From: Harmonia axyridis
Lineage: Eukaryota > Arthropoda > Insecta > Coleoptera > Coccinellidae
Direction: 5' to 3'
NCBI RefSeq assembly: GCF_914767665.1
Contig: NC_059506.1
Location: 24,529,825 to 24,593,824, forward strand
DNA length: 64,000 nt
In this document: piece after piece, positions 20,641 to 32,511 of the stretch
Position numbering within the stretch: position 1 is the stretch's first letter
How the letters are laid out: every line of letters starts with the position of its first letter
Notes under the pieces: model-generated
The model's database searches: none
What the model was told of the DNA's origin: nothing
The model's input: the letters and a program-made list of their open reading frames with translations, nothing else
Program-made: the position numbers and the translations under genes

Positions 20641-21849
20641 GCACTCAACATTAGTATATCACATGATGAGAACTTCAAATTGTAATATCTACCCCAAATT
20701 TTAGTCAAAAATTTTCTGAAGGGAAGATGCTATTAGAAAAAAAATTGAAAAAAAATTAAATTTCAACACTCTAAATCTCAAAAACAGATAATTTGCAGGC
20801 CCATGTTTATGATGCTTTTTTTCGTGAAATAATCAGAGAAAACTGTATTTTTCGTTTGTACTTCCAATTCAGGAAAACCTTGTTTGTAGATTACATTGAA
20901 CTAGCAAGTTAAAAAAATTATTGAAATTTTCTTACTAAAAATTAAGATTTTCAATATGTATTTGTATCCAACGATGCATCTGAGTCGATTACAATAATTT
21001 CTTTTGATCCTGTATATCATAACTTCAAGTTCATTAACGAAGATTCCTCCCACACCTCATTTTCATTATTAAGAATCCCAATCAACAGTGAAAAGGGAGA
21101 GTTTCATCATCCCCTATATTCTCCCATTTCCGGGGATTCCACGATAAAAACGAGACCGGAACATTTATCTTCGAACGGAGAGATCCACTTTTCATCGAAT
21201 CCGAATCAAGGAATTTAATTGTGCACAAAAGTCGAAGATACCCAACTCGAATAAAAATCAGATTTCTATCAGGTTGAAATCAATTAGGTACGGTACGAAA
21301 GTTGAGTCAGTTTGCCCCGGTAAATAATGAAATTCGCCCCAAGACGCTGTCAAAATAAAACTGTTACAGAATGCTGTGCGCGGTTTTCGATTCTCGCCCT
21401 TTGTTATCGGGATGATTCGATTTCTGACTTATTTATCGGTGTCTGGAAGGCCGTTTCAGTATTCGATGAATGTCAATCATTGTTTTCCACGTCTTCTGAA
21501 AAGGGCGATTTGCTATTATACTAACTGGCAAATGACCAGCAATACCCAGAAGGAGCTGTTTAAATTTAAATTTTTTTTAGATGAACATAGAAGTAAAGTG
21601 AGGTATAAATGATTGAATTTGGTGAAAAAAATCGTGAAGGTTTTTTCATACGAACAATTTTTGTTACTCAAATATTGTAGTTTTTTAAATTTCACAACAA
21701 ACCATGTGTTCGAGGAAATCCAATTTGTCTAAGACTTATGACCATAAGAGACCGAGTGGTTAGGAGAACAAAGCCATCCTGAAACTCAGCTCAGCAGTGC
21801 AAAAAGTAGTTCATGAGCAGTGCTCGTCACTTTGCTTAGGCACATTCAC
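20641..21849. other. Unassigned intron sequence
   Basis: No gene or repeat family recognised. Around 21100-21300 the base composition is less AT-rich, but no open frame is convincing. Confidence 0.35.
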
Positions 21850-22300
21850 ATCATTGCTGCCCGTGCAGGAATCTCGTGTAGGACGAATGCCAGGAGTTGA
21901 GGTGACATGTAGCGTCAGTCGCGAATGCAGATGAAGGGCTAAAATGATAGGCTGTAAAGGACCTTAAGGTCACTAAACAAGGGACAGTTTCTAAGGATGT
22001 GGTCGCTGAACTGTGGGTGATCACATGGACAATATTCCTCCTCGACCAGACCCAGCCTGAACAGATTACCTTTGAAAGGACTATGGCCTGAAATAAAACA
22101 GGCCAGAGGAAAACTTGGGCGGAACCAAGGGTTGTTGGAAATAAAATGAACAGAGGGGATCCAGTCGAAGGTACAACGACCCGAGTCAGACGTCTCCCAG
22201 TTCGACTGCCAACAAGAAAAGAAATGGCGCAGTTGAACATCCATAGACCGACGGATCGCAGAGGCCCTACCAGGGTCGTCCAAGGACACGGCTGGAATTT
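21850..22300 (-). mobile_element. R1/I-type LINE fragment, C-terminal CCHC region
   Basis: On the minus strand one frame reads MDVQLRHFFSCWQSNWE, then after a gap ISGHSPFKGNLFRLGLVEEE, then YCPCDHPQFSDHILRNCPLF. This is the (T/S)GH..F..YL.R.G.......C.C......DH.L..CP block near the C-terminus of R1/I/jockey-type ORF2 proteins. The frame breaks near 21935. It is a dead 3' fragment. Confidence 0.72.
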
Positions 22301-22384
22301 AAATCTTTCCGAAACTAAATTAAAATCCTTTCCTCAGAAAATAAGCTGCAGCCCGATGAACGACATAATAGTGTGCGGGTAGAC

Positions 22385-22860
22385 TACTAGTCACAACTTG
22401 AAGAGAAGATGTGGCTGCAGTTCGATACAAAGGAGACATCCTGTAACTGTCCGAATGGTTTACCGCCGGATAAGGTCTTTTGGACTGCAGCATTATCGAT
22501 CCCATTTTGTGTTACCCCTGACGGTTGAGCATCACCGGCAACGATTACAGTGGTGCATAGAACATCAACATTGGAATGTGGAAGGCCATTAGGTCGTATT
22601 TTCTGATGAATCTCTATACTCCTTGAGTGCACATGATGGCCAAAGAAGGGTTAGACGACATCGGGGAGAAAGACGTGAACCTAAGTTTGATGTTGAACGC
22701 CATGTACACCGGACAGTAGGCGTTATGGTATAGGGTGCTATTGCACATGTAAGTAGGTCACCTTTAGTCTTTATTCGAGGTAAAATGACAGCGCTGCGTT
22801 ACCTTCAAGAAAAAGCGGGGTCATATGTCCTCCCTCATCTTAACCGGCTCTAGAAACAGC
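22385..22860 (+). mobile_element. Tc1-like transposase fragment (degenerate)
   Basis: The forward frames read RHPVTVRMVYRRIRSFGLQH, LPLTVEHHRQRLQWCIEHQH, then SDESLYSLSAHDGQRRVRRH, FDVERHVHRTVGVMV and FIRGKMTALRYLQE. This is the middle of a Tc1/mariner-superfamily DD34E transposase: WCxxH followed by the first catalytic Asp in (F)SDES. In-frame stops (for example after EGH) and the lack of terminal repeats show it is a relic. Confidence 0.75.
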
Positions 22861-22984
22861 AAATTTTATTTCAGAAAAGGAAAATTGTATTTCAGAAGTT
22901 ATCAATTAAATTTCAAATAATGTAATAATATGTCATTCCCCACAGTACCTGAAACGAGGTACCAGTAAAATATGCAACACAGTT

Positions 22985-23500
22985 AGATAGATTCGGCTAC
23001 TTGGGCATTGTGGAAATGGAAATGAAGAAGCCGATGAACTTGCAAAAGCAGCATCAAGATTAATTCCTGTTGGTCTTGGGCCTGCAATAAAACATAATAA
23101 GGTAACGGTCCAACAATGGGAGTTGAACAATAGAATAACTCTCTGGAGGAACACTCCTGGTCTGGGTAAGGCAAAGAATGTTGTGCTTGTGCTTTCACCG
23201 ACCTATATCACGAGCTGAGCTTCGGGTAATGGAGGAACTGCTGATAGGACACTGTCGAAACAAATACCTTTTATATCGCATGGGTAATTCAATAGATGAG
23301 ATTTTAGGTTTTGCGGAAAGGAAATAGAAACAGCCGAACACAAGGTATGCAAATGTCCAGGGTTGACTGGCCTAAGAACCACCCATATGGAAAAGTCAGT
23401 CCTGGATAGTCACGAAGTGACAAAAAAGGCTCCTATTGATATCGTTGGCTTCGTTAACAATATTTACAGCCTCCTTACGTTTGTTTGAATACCTTGGGTT
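22985..23500 (+). mobile_element. LINE (R1/I/LOA group) RNase H and C-terminal CCHC fragment
   Basis: The forward frame reads RLLGHCGNGNEEADELAKAA, which is the RNase H C-terminal motif (GHCG..GNE.AD.LA), then VQQWELNNRITLW. After frame breaks it reads FCGKEIETAEHKVCKCPGLT and VLDSHEVTKK. The RNase H domain places the source in the I/R1/LOA group, as distinct from elements A-D. It belongs to the same family as the minus-strand fragment at 40725-41400. Confidence 0.75.
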
Positions 23501-23622
23501 GATAAATGAAGATCAAGTTGGACGCAGTTCCAGGATGGCTAACAAAGCCACAACAACCCTGATTCAGATATTATAATACTAATGGATATGACAACTGGTT
23601 TTTATTCATTCGAAAATACATG

Positions 23623-23805
23623 TAACCAATTCTGAATTACAATTTCTGAAATCAATTTTTCGTTTTCTGAATTACATATTGCTGTTCTGAAATACATATT
23701 ACCATTTCTGAATAACAACTGCCTATTCAAAATTACAATTTCCATCTGCTGAAATTCAATTTCGATTTCTGAATTAGATTTTTTGCTTTCTGAATTACAA
23801 TTGGA
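23623..23805. repeat. Degenerate short tandem repeat (TTTCTGAATTACAAT-like)
   Basis: Seven to eight irregular copies of a 20-25 bp unit built on TTCTGAATTAC(A)ATT, spaced with short variable linkers. Related TTTCAGAA words occur on the other side at 22858-22915. Confidence 0.6.
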
Positions 23806-24560
23806 AAAGGCGCAGGTGGGCCCGGAACTTATTGAAACTTAGGGCAGTGTTAAGGAAACACAATTCAAATACCCTGTATATACTGATCATTTCCTCAAAA
23901 AAAAAAACATTTTTCTCCTTCCCTTCCCCATCTCATCCCCAACAACCCCCAAACTCACCCCAAAACCCTTAAAATTGTGGTAATAACCGCTAACATTCAT
24001 AGCTCGAATACTAAAAGACTCCGCCGATACCGAAACCTCTAACCGGATTGATCCAATGTCTTTTGCCAGACTCGGAATAACGCTTTTTCAGCATTTTTCG
24101 ACCGAAAACTTTTTAATTACAGGGGTCGAAGTTCCCGAACGGGTCGCATTCCGATATGGAAATTCATATCGAACATTCATCCTAACCTTTACGAGGATCA
24201 TCTTGCAGTCGGGGAGGCTGAATCAGATCTCGAATAATATGCGTCTTCCAAAATTTTATAGATATTCGAGACGTCGGATATGAGGACTGTTCAACATCGG
24301 AATGTTCAATTTCGGATCCCCCTTATTAGATTCATTAAATGATCGGGGAGGATCACTTGGGGAGAGATGGGAAGGGGAGGATCGGATAACTCGCTATCTG
24401 TTGACGAATTGGAAATTTTGAGTTATGCACTAGGTTGGGAGGAGATACTTCGAGGAGACATGGACGAAATCTTGCATTATTTGGAAAATTTAGAGAACTA
24501 ATCAGCCCCTTGAAAATCAACCAAGGAAAAAAAATGATTTTGGATTTACTCGGTTTTAAC
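23806..24560. other. Unassigned sequence with a C-rich tract
   Basis: 23915-23970 is unusually C-rich on the plus strand (CCCAACAACCCCC-type). 24000-24280 has a higher CpG content. No gene recognised. Confidence 0.35.
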
Positions 24561-24590
24561 TTTTTCTTCTTCTTCTTCTTCTTCTTCTTC
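24561..24590. repeat. (TTC)n microsatellite
   Basis: About nine perfect TTC units. They give a spurious Lys-rich frame on the minus strand. Confidence 0.9.
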
Positions 24591-24599
24591 CCTATTCTC

Positions 24600-25330
24600 A
24601 AGGCCATGTCTTGTTATATATCTTCTGTTCTTTCAGCCTCCTGCGATGAGAACGTCCAACTCTCATGTCATCTCTTCGGTGGTCGGCCGGGAGCGATTTG
24701 AATGTTGCTTTCAATTCTTTGCTAACTTTGTCCATCGATTGTTGCTCATTCTTTTCACGTGGTGTCGCCAGTTTAGGCGTCTTGTCCGTAAAAACCGAAC
24801 AATATCCTGCACTTCCAGTTCTTTCTGTATAACCTTGCTTCTTGTTGAGTGTTATTCTCTTTACTGTTCTTTTCATCTCCGTACTTCTCATCAGTTTCTT
24901 TTCTTTCTGCTGTTATATGTTTGTTCTTCCATATAATTTCAATTGAACATCCAGATATTCATGATGCCTCATTCGTCTGAGTCCGTACTTCACGGTACAA
25001 GTTCTTGCAGCTGGATACTTCTTCTCCTAGGTCTATCATTGATAGCCAATTTGCATCGTATAGGTTCTTTTGAGATGACCATCGATTTCGTTTTCTCGAT
25101 TGATGTGAACATATTGAATTTTCAATTTGGAATCTATAGAGCAGACGATGTAGATTATCTTCGTCTGCAGCCAGTAAAAAACATCATCCGCATAGCATAA
25201 AATTTTCAATGCCCTTGGCCTCCATTTTACATAATTTATTATTTTTATTATTTTCATCCATTTTCTTCCAAGTTACAGAGCAATACACTAGGTTACTTTT
25301 TATCATTTTGTTGTACACATTCAGTAAAAA
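24600..25330 (-). mobile_element. RTE-like LINE fragment, RT C-terminal region (minus copy)
   Basis: On the minus strand: NKMIKSNLVYCSVTWKKMDE, then (after a break) the palm-thumb part with ADEDNLHRLL, TSIEKTKSMVISKEPIRCKL and EVRTQTNEAS, and finally EVQDI, RRLNWRHHVKRM and NNRWTKLA. The order (thumb after palm, then W..H..RM..NRW.K) is the C-terminal layout of RTE-type LINEs. Many stops are present. Its right end forms an inverted repeat with the plus-strand copy that follows. Confidence 0.68.
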
Positions 25331-25660
25331 ATGAAATCTGAATGTGTACAACACAATGATAAAAAGTAACCTACTGTATTGCGCAGTAACTTGAAAGAAA
25401 ACGGATGAAAATAAGAGAAGACTGAAAAAAGTTGAAATGGATGTTCCCAGAAGATCAGAAGAGATACGTAGAGAAATGAGAGTAGAAGGAACGCAAAACG
25501 TAAATGAAGGAGCGAAACAGCACTGATCTGGTATGGGCACTTACAAAGAATGAGTGACAAGTGGTTTCCAAAGAAGGTGTTGGAGTGGATCCCCATACAA
25601 AACCGAAAAAGAGAACAACCAACGAAATGGAATGAGGGCTTTATGAAAGCCTTGATTTCC
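25331..25660 (+). mobile_element. RTE-like LINE fragment, RT C-terminal end (plus copy)
   Basis: On the plus strand: VYNTMIKSNLLYCAVT, then KKTDENKRRLKKVEMDVPRR and EEIRREMRVEG, then WYGHLQRMSDKWFPKKVLEW and NRKREQPTKWNEGF. This is the classic RTE tail (RWYGHLQRM...R.PKK.LEW....RR.RGRP...W..G). About 80 bp at its left end are inverted relative to 25241-25325. Confidence 0.72.
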
Positions 25661-25699
25661 AGGAATTTAAGATAGAGGTGGTACAGTTACTATTTAGAG

Positions 25700-26075
25700 A
25701 GGCATTTGTTTCCCTGCACGTACAAAATTGTTGATGCTTGATGCTACCATGAAGGCGCAAATTCACATAGAGCAAGTTATTGACAATACCATTCCTCGGT
25801 TTTCGCATATGGCTCTGCCCCCTAAGTCGCCAGAACTCAATTCCATTTAACAAGCTTGAGATCATCTACAAAAAGCTTTGGATTCTCATCAGCCACTTCC
25901 ACATACACTTCAAGAATTCAGACGGTTTTTACCACTACTTTGGAGAGAGAGATTGATCAAGGCTACTTCAACAATCTTATCCAAAAAATGCATAGGGATT
26001 GTCAGGCTGTGACTGATGACTGAGGAGGCCATACCTTTCACAGAATATTCCAAGTTCATCTTCAGACACTGATGA
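25700..26075 (+). mobile_element. Tc1-like transposase C-terminal fragment
   Basis: The forward frame contains MALPPKSPELNSI (the ..P.SPDLNPIE.. box, followed by a stop where Glu is expected), then QAWDHLQKALDSHQPLPHTL and LIQKMHRDCQAVTDD, close to the usual Tc1 tail ending (R..CQAVI.ARGGHT..; GGHTFHR is visible after a stop). It is distinct from the fragment at 22385. Confidence 0.7.
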
Positions 26076-26439
26076 AAGTTCGACAAATGATACTGAGTAT
26101 TCACACGAATACAAGGTACAAACCAAGAGGTGGTAATAAAAACCAAAGAAAGGCTATAAAATCTGGTAAAGAAGGAGAAAAATGTTTGACCCTTGAGAAT
26201 TAATGATTGCAGGTGATATTTGAACGAGTTGAATATTTTGAAATAACACAGTTTTTGGTTCTTCGTTCATAATTTCAAAACTATTTCTTTTCAATAGCTT
26301 TAAATATCAATAGTTCATAAAAGGTTGAGTCGCCACCTGTCATTTGAGTCCACATGTATAATTTTCATGTTGAGAATTGTGAGGAAAGGGTGATCATTAT
26401 TTATACAATATACTACAAAGATCAAGAATCGCTTTTTTC

Positions 26440-26700
26440 TGGTAAAATATATTCGATGTTTGGTGAATCTACCGCACGATTGCAAGTTCTCTCGAATTAT
26501 GGCGGGGAATCAATATGTTAAGTCATACATGTGCGATAGATTTCAATTCTTCATTATAAATGAAGTTTGCAGGGTTGAATCAGAAGTGCCCCAGGGTTCT
26601 CATTTAGGACCGCTCCTCTTCATTTCATATATCAATGGAATCTGCAGATGTTGGAACGCTGATATTGAAATGAATTTTGCATTGAGAAATTTTATGAATT
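26440..26700 (+). mobile_element. Jockey-type LINE RT fragment (motif B region)
   Basis: NQYVKSYMCDRFQFFIIN followed by VESEVPQGSHLGPLLFISYI matches the S-(Y/V)L..R.Q...... SGVPQGSHLGPLLF motif of jockey-clade RTs. It starts and ends abruptly, and the downstream FADD box is not recognisable. Confidence 0.72.
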
Positions 26701-28640
26701 CTGTTTCTTGTACAACTAGTCCTTGAATGCTTATAATTGCAAATACAACATTATCATAGAGAATATAATTATCGTAAACACTTCTCCATGTATGAATAAC
26801 TCAATTCCAGATATAGTAAGAAGTGAAAGTAGTGAAAAACCAGTGAATATAAGTAGTAAAGTTTTTTCTGTACATAGTCTTGAAAGCGTATGCAATTTCT
26901 GATATAAAATTGTATAGCGGAAGAAATTCAGGATTAGCGTAAATTAATTCATCGAGAATGGAAATTGGACAAAAGCTTCAAAAGGTGTCAGAGGGAACAC
27001 AACATTTTAGCCCTTTAATTTATGTTTCACACTTTCATTTTAATTTTTTGCTTGTTTAAATACTTAAATGCCTGTTTTGCTTGTCAAAAAATTTCCTGAA
27101 AAAATTAACATCGCAATTAATAAGGGTGATACTAGACAGAGCTTTTTGGAGTTAACACCAAATAAGAACAGGAAAAACTACCCACCGACAAAAGTTTTGA
27201 TCCAACACAGGATTTATATCAAAAGTGCAGACCAACATGAATCATATCATATATTTGTGTGAGTTCGAATTTTCCTATCTCTACCTTCAAACAGTTCTCG
27301 TCCTTTATAATCCATTTAATAGACGGATCCTGGGGAACATGTCCTTATCGATGAAATGGAGTCGTAAAATTGTTTTATATCTTCTGGTGAATTTGATGTT
27401 AATGAGGAGCTATGAAATTTTCGATGACCTTGCTGGACAAAACTGCCTGATGTTACGAGGATCATCTTCCTTACTTTACTCTTATTATTTTTTAGGATGT
27501 CTAGGGAATATCGGCTTGATAATCTTTATTCCTGTTATTATTCAATTGAAATTTCAATATTTCATGTTAAACGATTCTATAGTAATTTTTTTTCGATGCT
27601 TTTGATTCATCAAATTTTTATGAAGCGTACACTCATTGATGCACCAAAATATCGAAATCGACTTAATCTCTCATGAAGTGTTCTACATATATTCAATTGT
27701 AACAATGAGTATATAAAACGTCAAATTCATTATGCCTACTAGATTAAACGGAATTTTAATCAATTACAATCTTTAACTAGTTGAACATTTCTGCTACGTC
27801 TGTTATAGAGTATAATAGTACATACCGTGTACAATTTGACGAGACTAGAGCTTCTTTATTATGAAATGACTGACGATTCTATCATTTGAGAACTCCTAGG
27901 TACATCTTAATTATTATTAGTTTTGTTTTTGAATCGCTTCTGAAATAGGATATTATCAATAGTCGATGAACTATTACCCCAAGTAGATGAAAGTCGAATA
28001 ATGTCTTGATGAGATGCGGGAAATATTACAGATTCGGATAAAATACACCTCATTCGAACTGAGCGTAGCTGATAATATTCAATAATTCAACAATTTATTC
28101 AAGAGTTGAGATATTTCTGGCATAGAGGACATTATGAGCATCTGCATAGAATTTGCACTGTTTCCCGCTGAGCACAGAGCTTTGAAGATAATTAAATATT
28201 CATGGATTTTGAATGAACCCGGAACAGCTTCCATTAGAGAGGATATCATCTCCATTTAAATTGATGATGAAGGGCTTATTTTTTAACTTCATTTATGTTG
28301 AACGTATATTCGATAAAAAGAATGAACACATTAATTTCGAGAAAAGCACTGGTTTAAAATTTGGAGCTTTTGAGTGATCGTCATTGATGCGCCCTTGAGG
28401 AACACAGAACTAAGTATATGGGACGTTTTTATTACGATGATTCACAGGTAGAGGCGACCAGTGACTATAGAGTTTGGGATTCTTGGTACTTTAGCAAGTA
28501 ACAGATAGTGAAGGCGAATAAAATAGTACATTGAACTCGTAAGAGTATAAAGCTCAATTTTTTTTTTATTTTCTTCGGTATAACTTAAGAAAACTAGTCA
28601 TCTATTGTCGGACACGTATGACAGTTGCTACCCCCTGCCC
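26701..28640. other. Unassigned AT-rich intron sequence
   Basis: Open stretches at 27068-27262 and 27225-27605 gave no recognisable motif; the latter is hydrophobic and Leu/Ile-rich, as expected from AT-rich sequence. No TE signature. Confidence 0.35.
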
Positions 28641-28649
28641 GACTATTTA

Positions 28650-28975
28650 GTTAAAAAAGTGTCAGTAAAGCGAGTATGTATTTCCATCTCTGGCAAGAAT
28701 AACTTCTTGCAAAAGACAGCTCATACTTGAAAAAAGAGACTCTATGTCATTGTGGTCCATGTCTTCCCAATTTGCAATCAGTCTCTGCCGTACACGTCTT
28801 TCAAAGTATTCAAGGTATGTTTCTCTTCTAATCTCCTTCCAGGAATATTTCAGATACTTTCTATGGTATTGGTATATGGTATTTAAATCTGGACTCCGAC
28901 CTGGCCATACCCTAGTAAAGATACCGACTTCCTTGAATAATTTCTCACAACTGAGCACGAGGACTGGCATTACCT
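28650..28975 (-). mobile_element. Tc1-like transposase C-terminal fragment (minus strand)
   Basis: On the minus strand: VWPGRSPDLNTIYQYHRKYL, the W-P-(A/G)-RSPDLNPIE box that precedes the last catalytic residue, then RRVRQRLIANWEDMDHNDIE and LFSSMSCLLQEVILARDGNT. The Glu after SPDLN is replaced (DLNTIY), so it is inactive. No terminal repeats seen. Confidence 0.75.
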
Positions 28976-29490
28976 TACATCATCTTACATTATCTTACAT
29001 CAACATATACATATACATATATGGCGCAAATAGCAGTACATGTGGTTTTAAAATCTCCAATATAAACCTTTCAGTTGTAAATTTTCCATTAATGATCACA
29101 AGTTCCCTGCGACCAGTCAAAGAAATGAATCGATTGTGTGACTAACATGAAATCTTTCACCAATTCTTCGGTAACTCTAAACTTCCTCAAACTATATTAC
29201 TGTTTGACCACATTCATCGCGTATAAGATTAAGTTTTTCCATTTGCGTATTCATCAATGAATGAATTTTCAAAAAATACCACACGGACATTAAGCATTTA
29301 TATTTGACAATTACTGGTATTTTTTGTTTCTTCACGGCCTGTTACTAAGTCTAGATGTGAAATGTCTCCCTGCCACTTCCGTGCTGATATTGTTAGATAA
29401 ATTCAATAAAATGATATAATGCCATCAAAGGGTGTTCCTTGAATACTAAGATAAAGATTAAGATTTAATTAAGTATGTTTTGTTTCACTG
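28976..29490. other. Unassigned sequence
   Basis: A short run of TTACATCA/TTACATTA units near 28970-29005 is followed by CATATA repeats. No gene recognised. Confidence 0.35.
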
Positions 29491-29494
29491 CGAC

Positions 29495-29860
29495 CTAATG
29501 GTCTATTTTGCCCCTCATCAGAGTTATTCTCTCTATGACGTGATCTACAGCTTGCCTTCCAGTTCCAGAGCTGTTATGAACTCCAATATCTGGGATGGCT
29601 TCAATGAGGCCAATTCGTCACTTCTAAAAGTTTCGTGTCCAATGCAGGTTTTGCGTTAGCTAGTGATGGTGAGGCATTACTCCACTAGGTGATTTGGAGT
29701 TTCTTCCTCCTCCCCACAGAATCTGCACTCGTCATTTTCTGTAAGACCCATTTTCATGAGGTGTTTCCTAAGGCGACAATGCCCTGTGAGGAATCCAGTG
29801 AGGAGGTGTAGCATATTTTTACTAAGGTCTTTGAGTACTAAGGAAGTGAATCAAAAAAGA
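29495..29860 (-). mobile_element. R1/I-type LINE C-terminal fragment, copy 1
   Basis: On the minus strand: FLTGHCRLRKHLMKMGLTEN then CRFCGEEEETPNHLVE, the (T)GH..L..HL..MG......CRFC.EE.ET..H... block, and ELASLKPSQILEFITALELE. A second copy lies at 63075-63365. Confidence 0.75.
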
Positions 29861-31650
29861 AAATGTTGGAAACGATAAGGCTGAAGTGTAAGTTTAATTC
29901 CAACTTGAGAAAGTTACTATTACACTCTGAAGAGTGTACAAATTCGATGGAAAAACATATTACTATAGTTGAGACACTAGGTATTTGTGAAAAAGAGGTT
30001 TTTATGCTCATGTAGTTTACACCTTAACGTTCATTTGTTAATAATTTGTCATAAAAAAAAGACCGAATTGGACAAGCAGTTTTGACGAAAATGTATCTAA
30101 AACTTTTGCCTAATTTTTAGTGGTGCTTTGATTCATTGGACAAGTGTAATTAAAGAGTGTATCAATTGTTCAAGTTTGCAAGAGTCGGCAAGGAGAAGAC
30201 GTTTGGTCAATTTATCATACCCTCAGGCAATCGATAACCCAAGCCTACAAAAATAACTCCCACCAGAGATTCCACAAGAGATTAAACTATTTTTTAGTTC
30301 ACCTACAACCACCACCTCCTCAACAATCGATAAGATACTTAGTTACAACCCCGACAGAATCGTTTTTCGGCATCATTACCTCAAAACGTTCACCTTTTAT
30401 AAATGGAAAAATACCATCCGGCCAATAAAATTTTTATAGAGAGAGAAATAGGTTACATCCGAGCGACTATGAAGCAAGTCGCAGTAAGTATTTAATTCGA
30501 CTAGAGCGACCTCTTGCAGCGGATCTCTTTCACTCCGCCATTATCTAGCGTAATAAAATATACTTGGATCGTAAAATTTTGAATCTGTAGTGTTTATAAC
30601 TTTCCTGCTGCCGGTAGGTGGAGGTGAGGCGATCGGTTTTTATGGATTTCTATAACGCGGAGGGGACCAGGTGTGACGTGTTTCCGAAGCGCTCCCTTCG
30701 GAAATTGATTCGTTCAATTTTATTTTTTTTTTGACGCCCACGGACGTTTTAATGGGGCTGCGTTATTGCTTTTAAATCAGATACAGTTGGGTCCCTCATT
30801 TATTCTTATTGCTGGATTTGTTGGGTTTATTATATGGGGAGGAGATCTTGGGATTGGCTTTGCTTCCGTTTCTTTATTGCGCCATTGTACTTTTTTTTTT
30901 GAAAAATCGAGAAGTGTTTTGATTTGACGTTAAGAGAGAATAACACTACGTGACAGTTGATTATGTGGAAAGTTTGGTCATCGCAGGAGCGCCAGAGGGA
31001 AAATGAATGTGTAACTAATGACTGATACGCGGAAAGCCACGTGGTAGTTATCCCTCTTAACAGATTTAGTTGAATGATATTTGAGTCGTTATTTTAATTA
31101 CGTTACTGAATAGGTAGGAGTTTGAATTTTACGGGTATGTTTTGATTTCCAAAGCCGCGTTTGAGTTCGTTGATGGACATAATCGGATTGGGAGTTCCGT
31201 GAAATATGTGTTCCTGATAACTACAGATGAATATTTTCATTTTCATGTGAAATAGCAATTTCTAGCATCATAGTGCTTGAATACATATTGATCGTATGAA
31301 AATTTTCAATATTTCTGTGTTCGCAAAACCGAGCGATTTGAGATTTTGGGAAGGTAGAGGAAATTCGATTAGAATATAGGGAAAAATACCCATTATTTCC
31401 TTGATAAAAAATTTGGTCGAAATTTCACAAGTATATTCAAAAGCATCGTGTTTATAAAAGGACGCTCTCATTATCATAGAATATTCCAGTGGCATATCGA
31501 AAAAAAAATATAATACTTCAGTGAGAACAAATCTCACAAAAATCATTACAGAAGAGAATAAACTATAGTTTTGTGAAAATAAATAATCGACCGTCGTACA
31601 AAGTTCCCCTCTACTTATATGCTTGATGAAAAGATAGAAGAGGAAGTGAA
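29861..31650. other. Unassigned intron sequence with a GC-richer segment
   Basis: No coding signal. 30440-30720 is less AT-rich than its surroundings and has E-box-like CAGGTG (near 30668), GTAGGTGGAGG and GAAGCGCTCCCTTC. This could be a conserved regulatory element of the IgSF gene, but nothing here proves it. Confidence 0.35.
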
Positions 31651-31652
31651 TG

Positions 31653-31915
31653 TACAGGGTGGGCAATTCACGATGTATTAGCTACAACTTCAAATTCAGA
31701 GGAGATTACAAAATGGCAATATCGAAAAAAATTCATATCTCGGTTAATACTGACCATAAAGCTCTGAAATTAAAACATGATAGAGGCATTTTTTACGTAG
31801 AATCAAGTGATGTGCTCGTCTTAACAGCGTTTTCAATCACGAAGCTATGACCCAAAGCTGTGTTTATGTGATTTCTGAGCCATTTTTTGAAAGCTTAATT
31901 TTTACTGATTTCAAA
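31653..31915. mobile_element. Half of a CAGGGTGGGC foldback element (solo arm)
   Basis: It begins TGTACAGGGTGGGCAA, then TTAGC.ACAACTT, GAAAAA.ATT.ATATCTC, AGCTCTGA, CGAAGCTATGACCCAAAG and GAAAGCTTAAT. These are the same boxes in the same order as one arm of the foldback at 45165-45924, but diverged. The second arm is missing. Confidence 0.75.
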
Positions 31916-32511
31916 AATATACAACATTGTATGGTTTGTATCAATATAGATAATAAGAAATTGTTAAAAACCTTTTTGATAAGGATTATAAAAAAACGGA
32001 AATATCATATTGTCTCCTTATGAGTTGGTTAATTCAATAATAACTATTTGGCAATGATGAGGAAAAATTATTTTTATAAATACAAAATTCCAATACCTAC
32101 GTCTGTCTTCATGTAAATTTAGTTATTCAATTTGTTTGCTGATTACTCAATTTTTATTATTTTGGTTAGTTTCTTTTGATTTGTTATTAATATTTTGTCA
32201 TTTTTCGAATTGGACTTGTATTCTAAGACAAAAATAAACCAAATATATCATAAAAACATATTATATTGTGAAAGGAAAGGACACAATATTGTCAATTATC
32301 TGTTTATATTTCGTTTTTATTATTGTTGTTATGTTAGAATTAAAAAAAAATGTGCTACTCGAAGTTTAAGGTTTAGGAAACTTCTTCAGTTATCAAATAT
32401 AAGTATCATGATTCATCAAACAACCTTTAAATCAATAACACTGGAAGTAAAACACGTCACCATCAGAAATCGAACTTGCAGACGGTAAATAATTTCAATA
32501 CAAATTCTTAC
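31916..32511. other. Unassigned AT-rich intron next to the Ig exon donor site
   Basis: Very AT-rich; no TE motif or open frame of interest. Confidence 0.4.

Larger units (their letters stand above)
1149..32511 (-). other. 31.4-kb phase-1 intron of the IgSF gene
   Basis: Bounded by a GTAAG donor at 32511 and a polypyrimidine-CAG acceptor at 1149, both read on the minus strand. It splits one Ig domain and holds most of the TE load described below, including a 13-kb nested complex. Long introns inside Dpr/DIP-type genes are common; the intronic status follows from phase matching and was not confirmed with a transcript. Confidence 0.82.

Noticed and set aside
20190..21020. Complete MITE with two matched termini
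   Set aside because: The left motif is clear but no convincing right terminus or target duplication could be paired with it by eye.
22146..22382. Plus-strand frame at the R1-type fragment
   Set aside because: Antisense to the minus-strand CCHC fragment; no independent motif.
24353..24607. Lys-rich minus-strand frame
   Set aside because: Produced by the (TTC)n microsatellite read on the other strand.
27225..27605. Hydrophobic 126-codon frame as a membrane protein gene
   Set aside because: No recognisable family, no splice sites or promoter, and the composition is what AT-rich DNA gives by chance.
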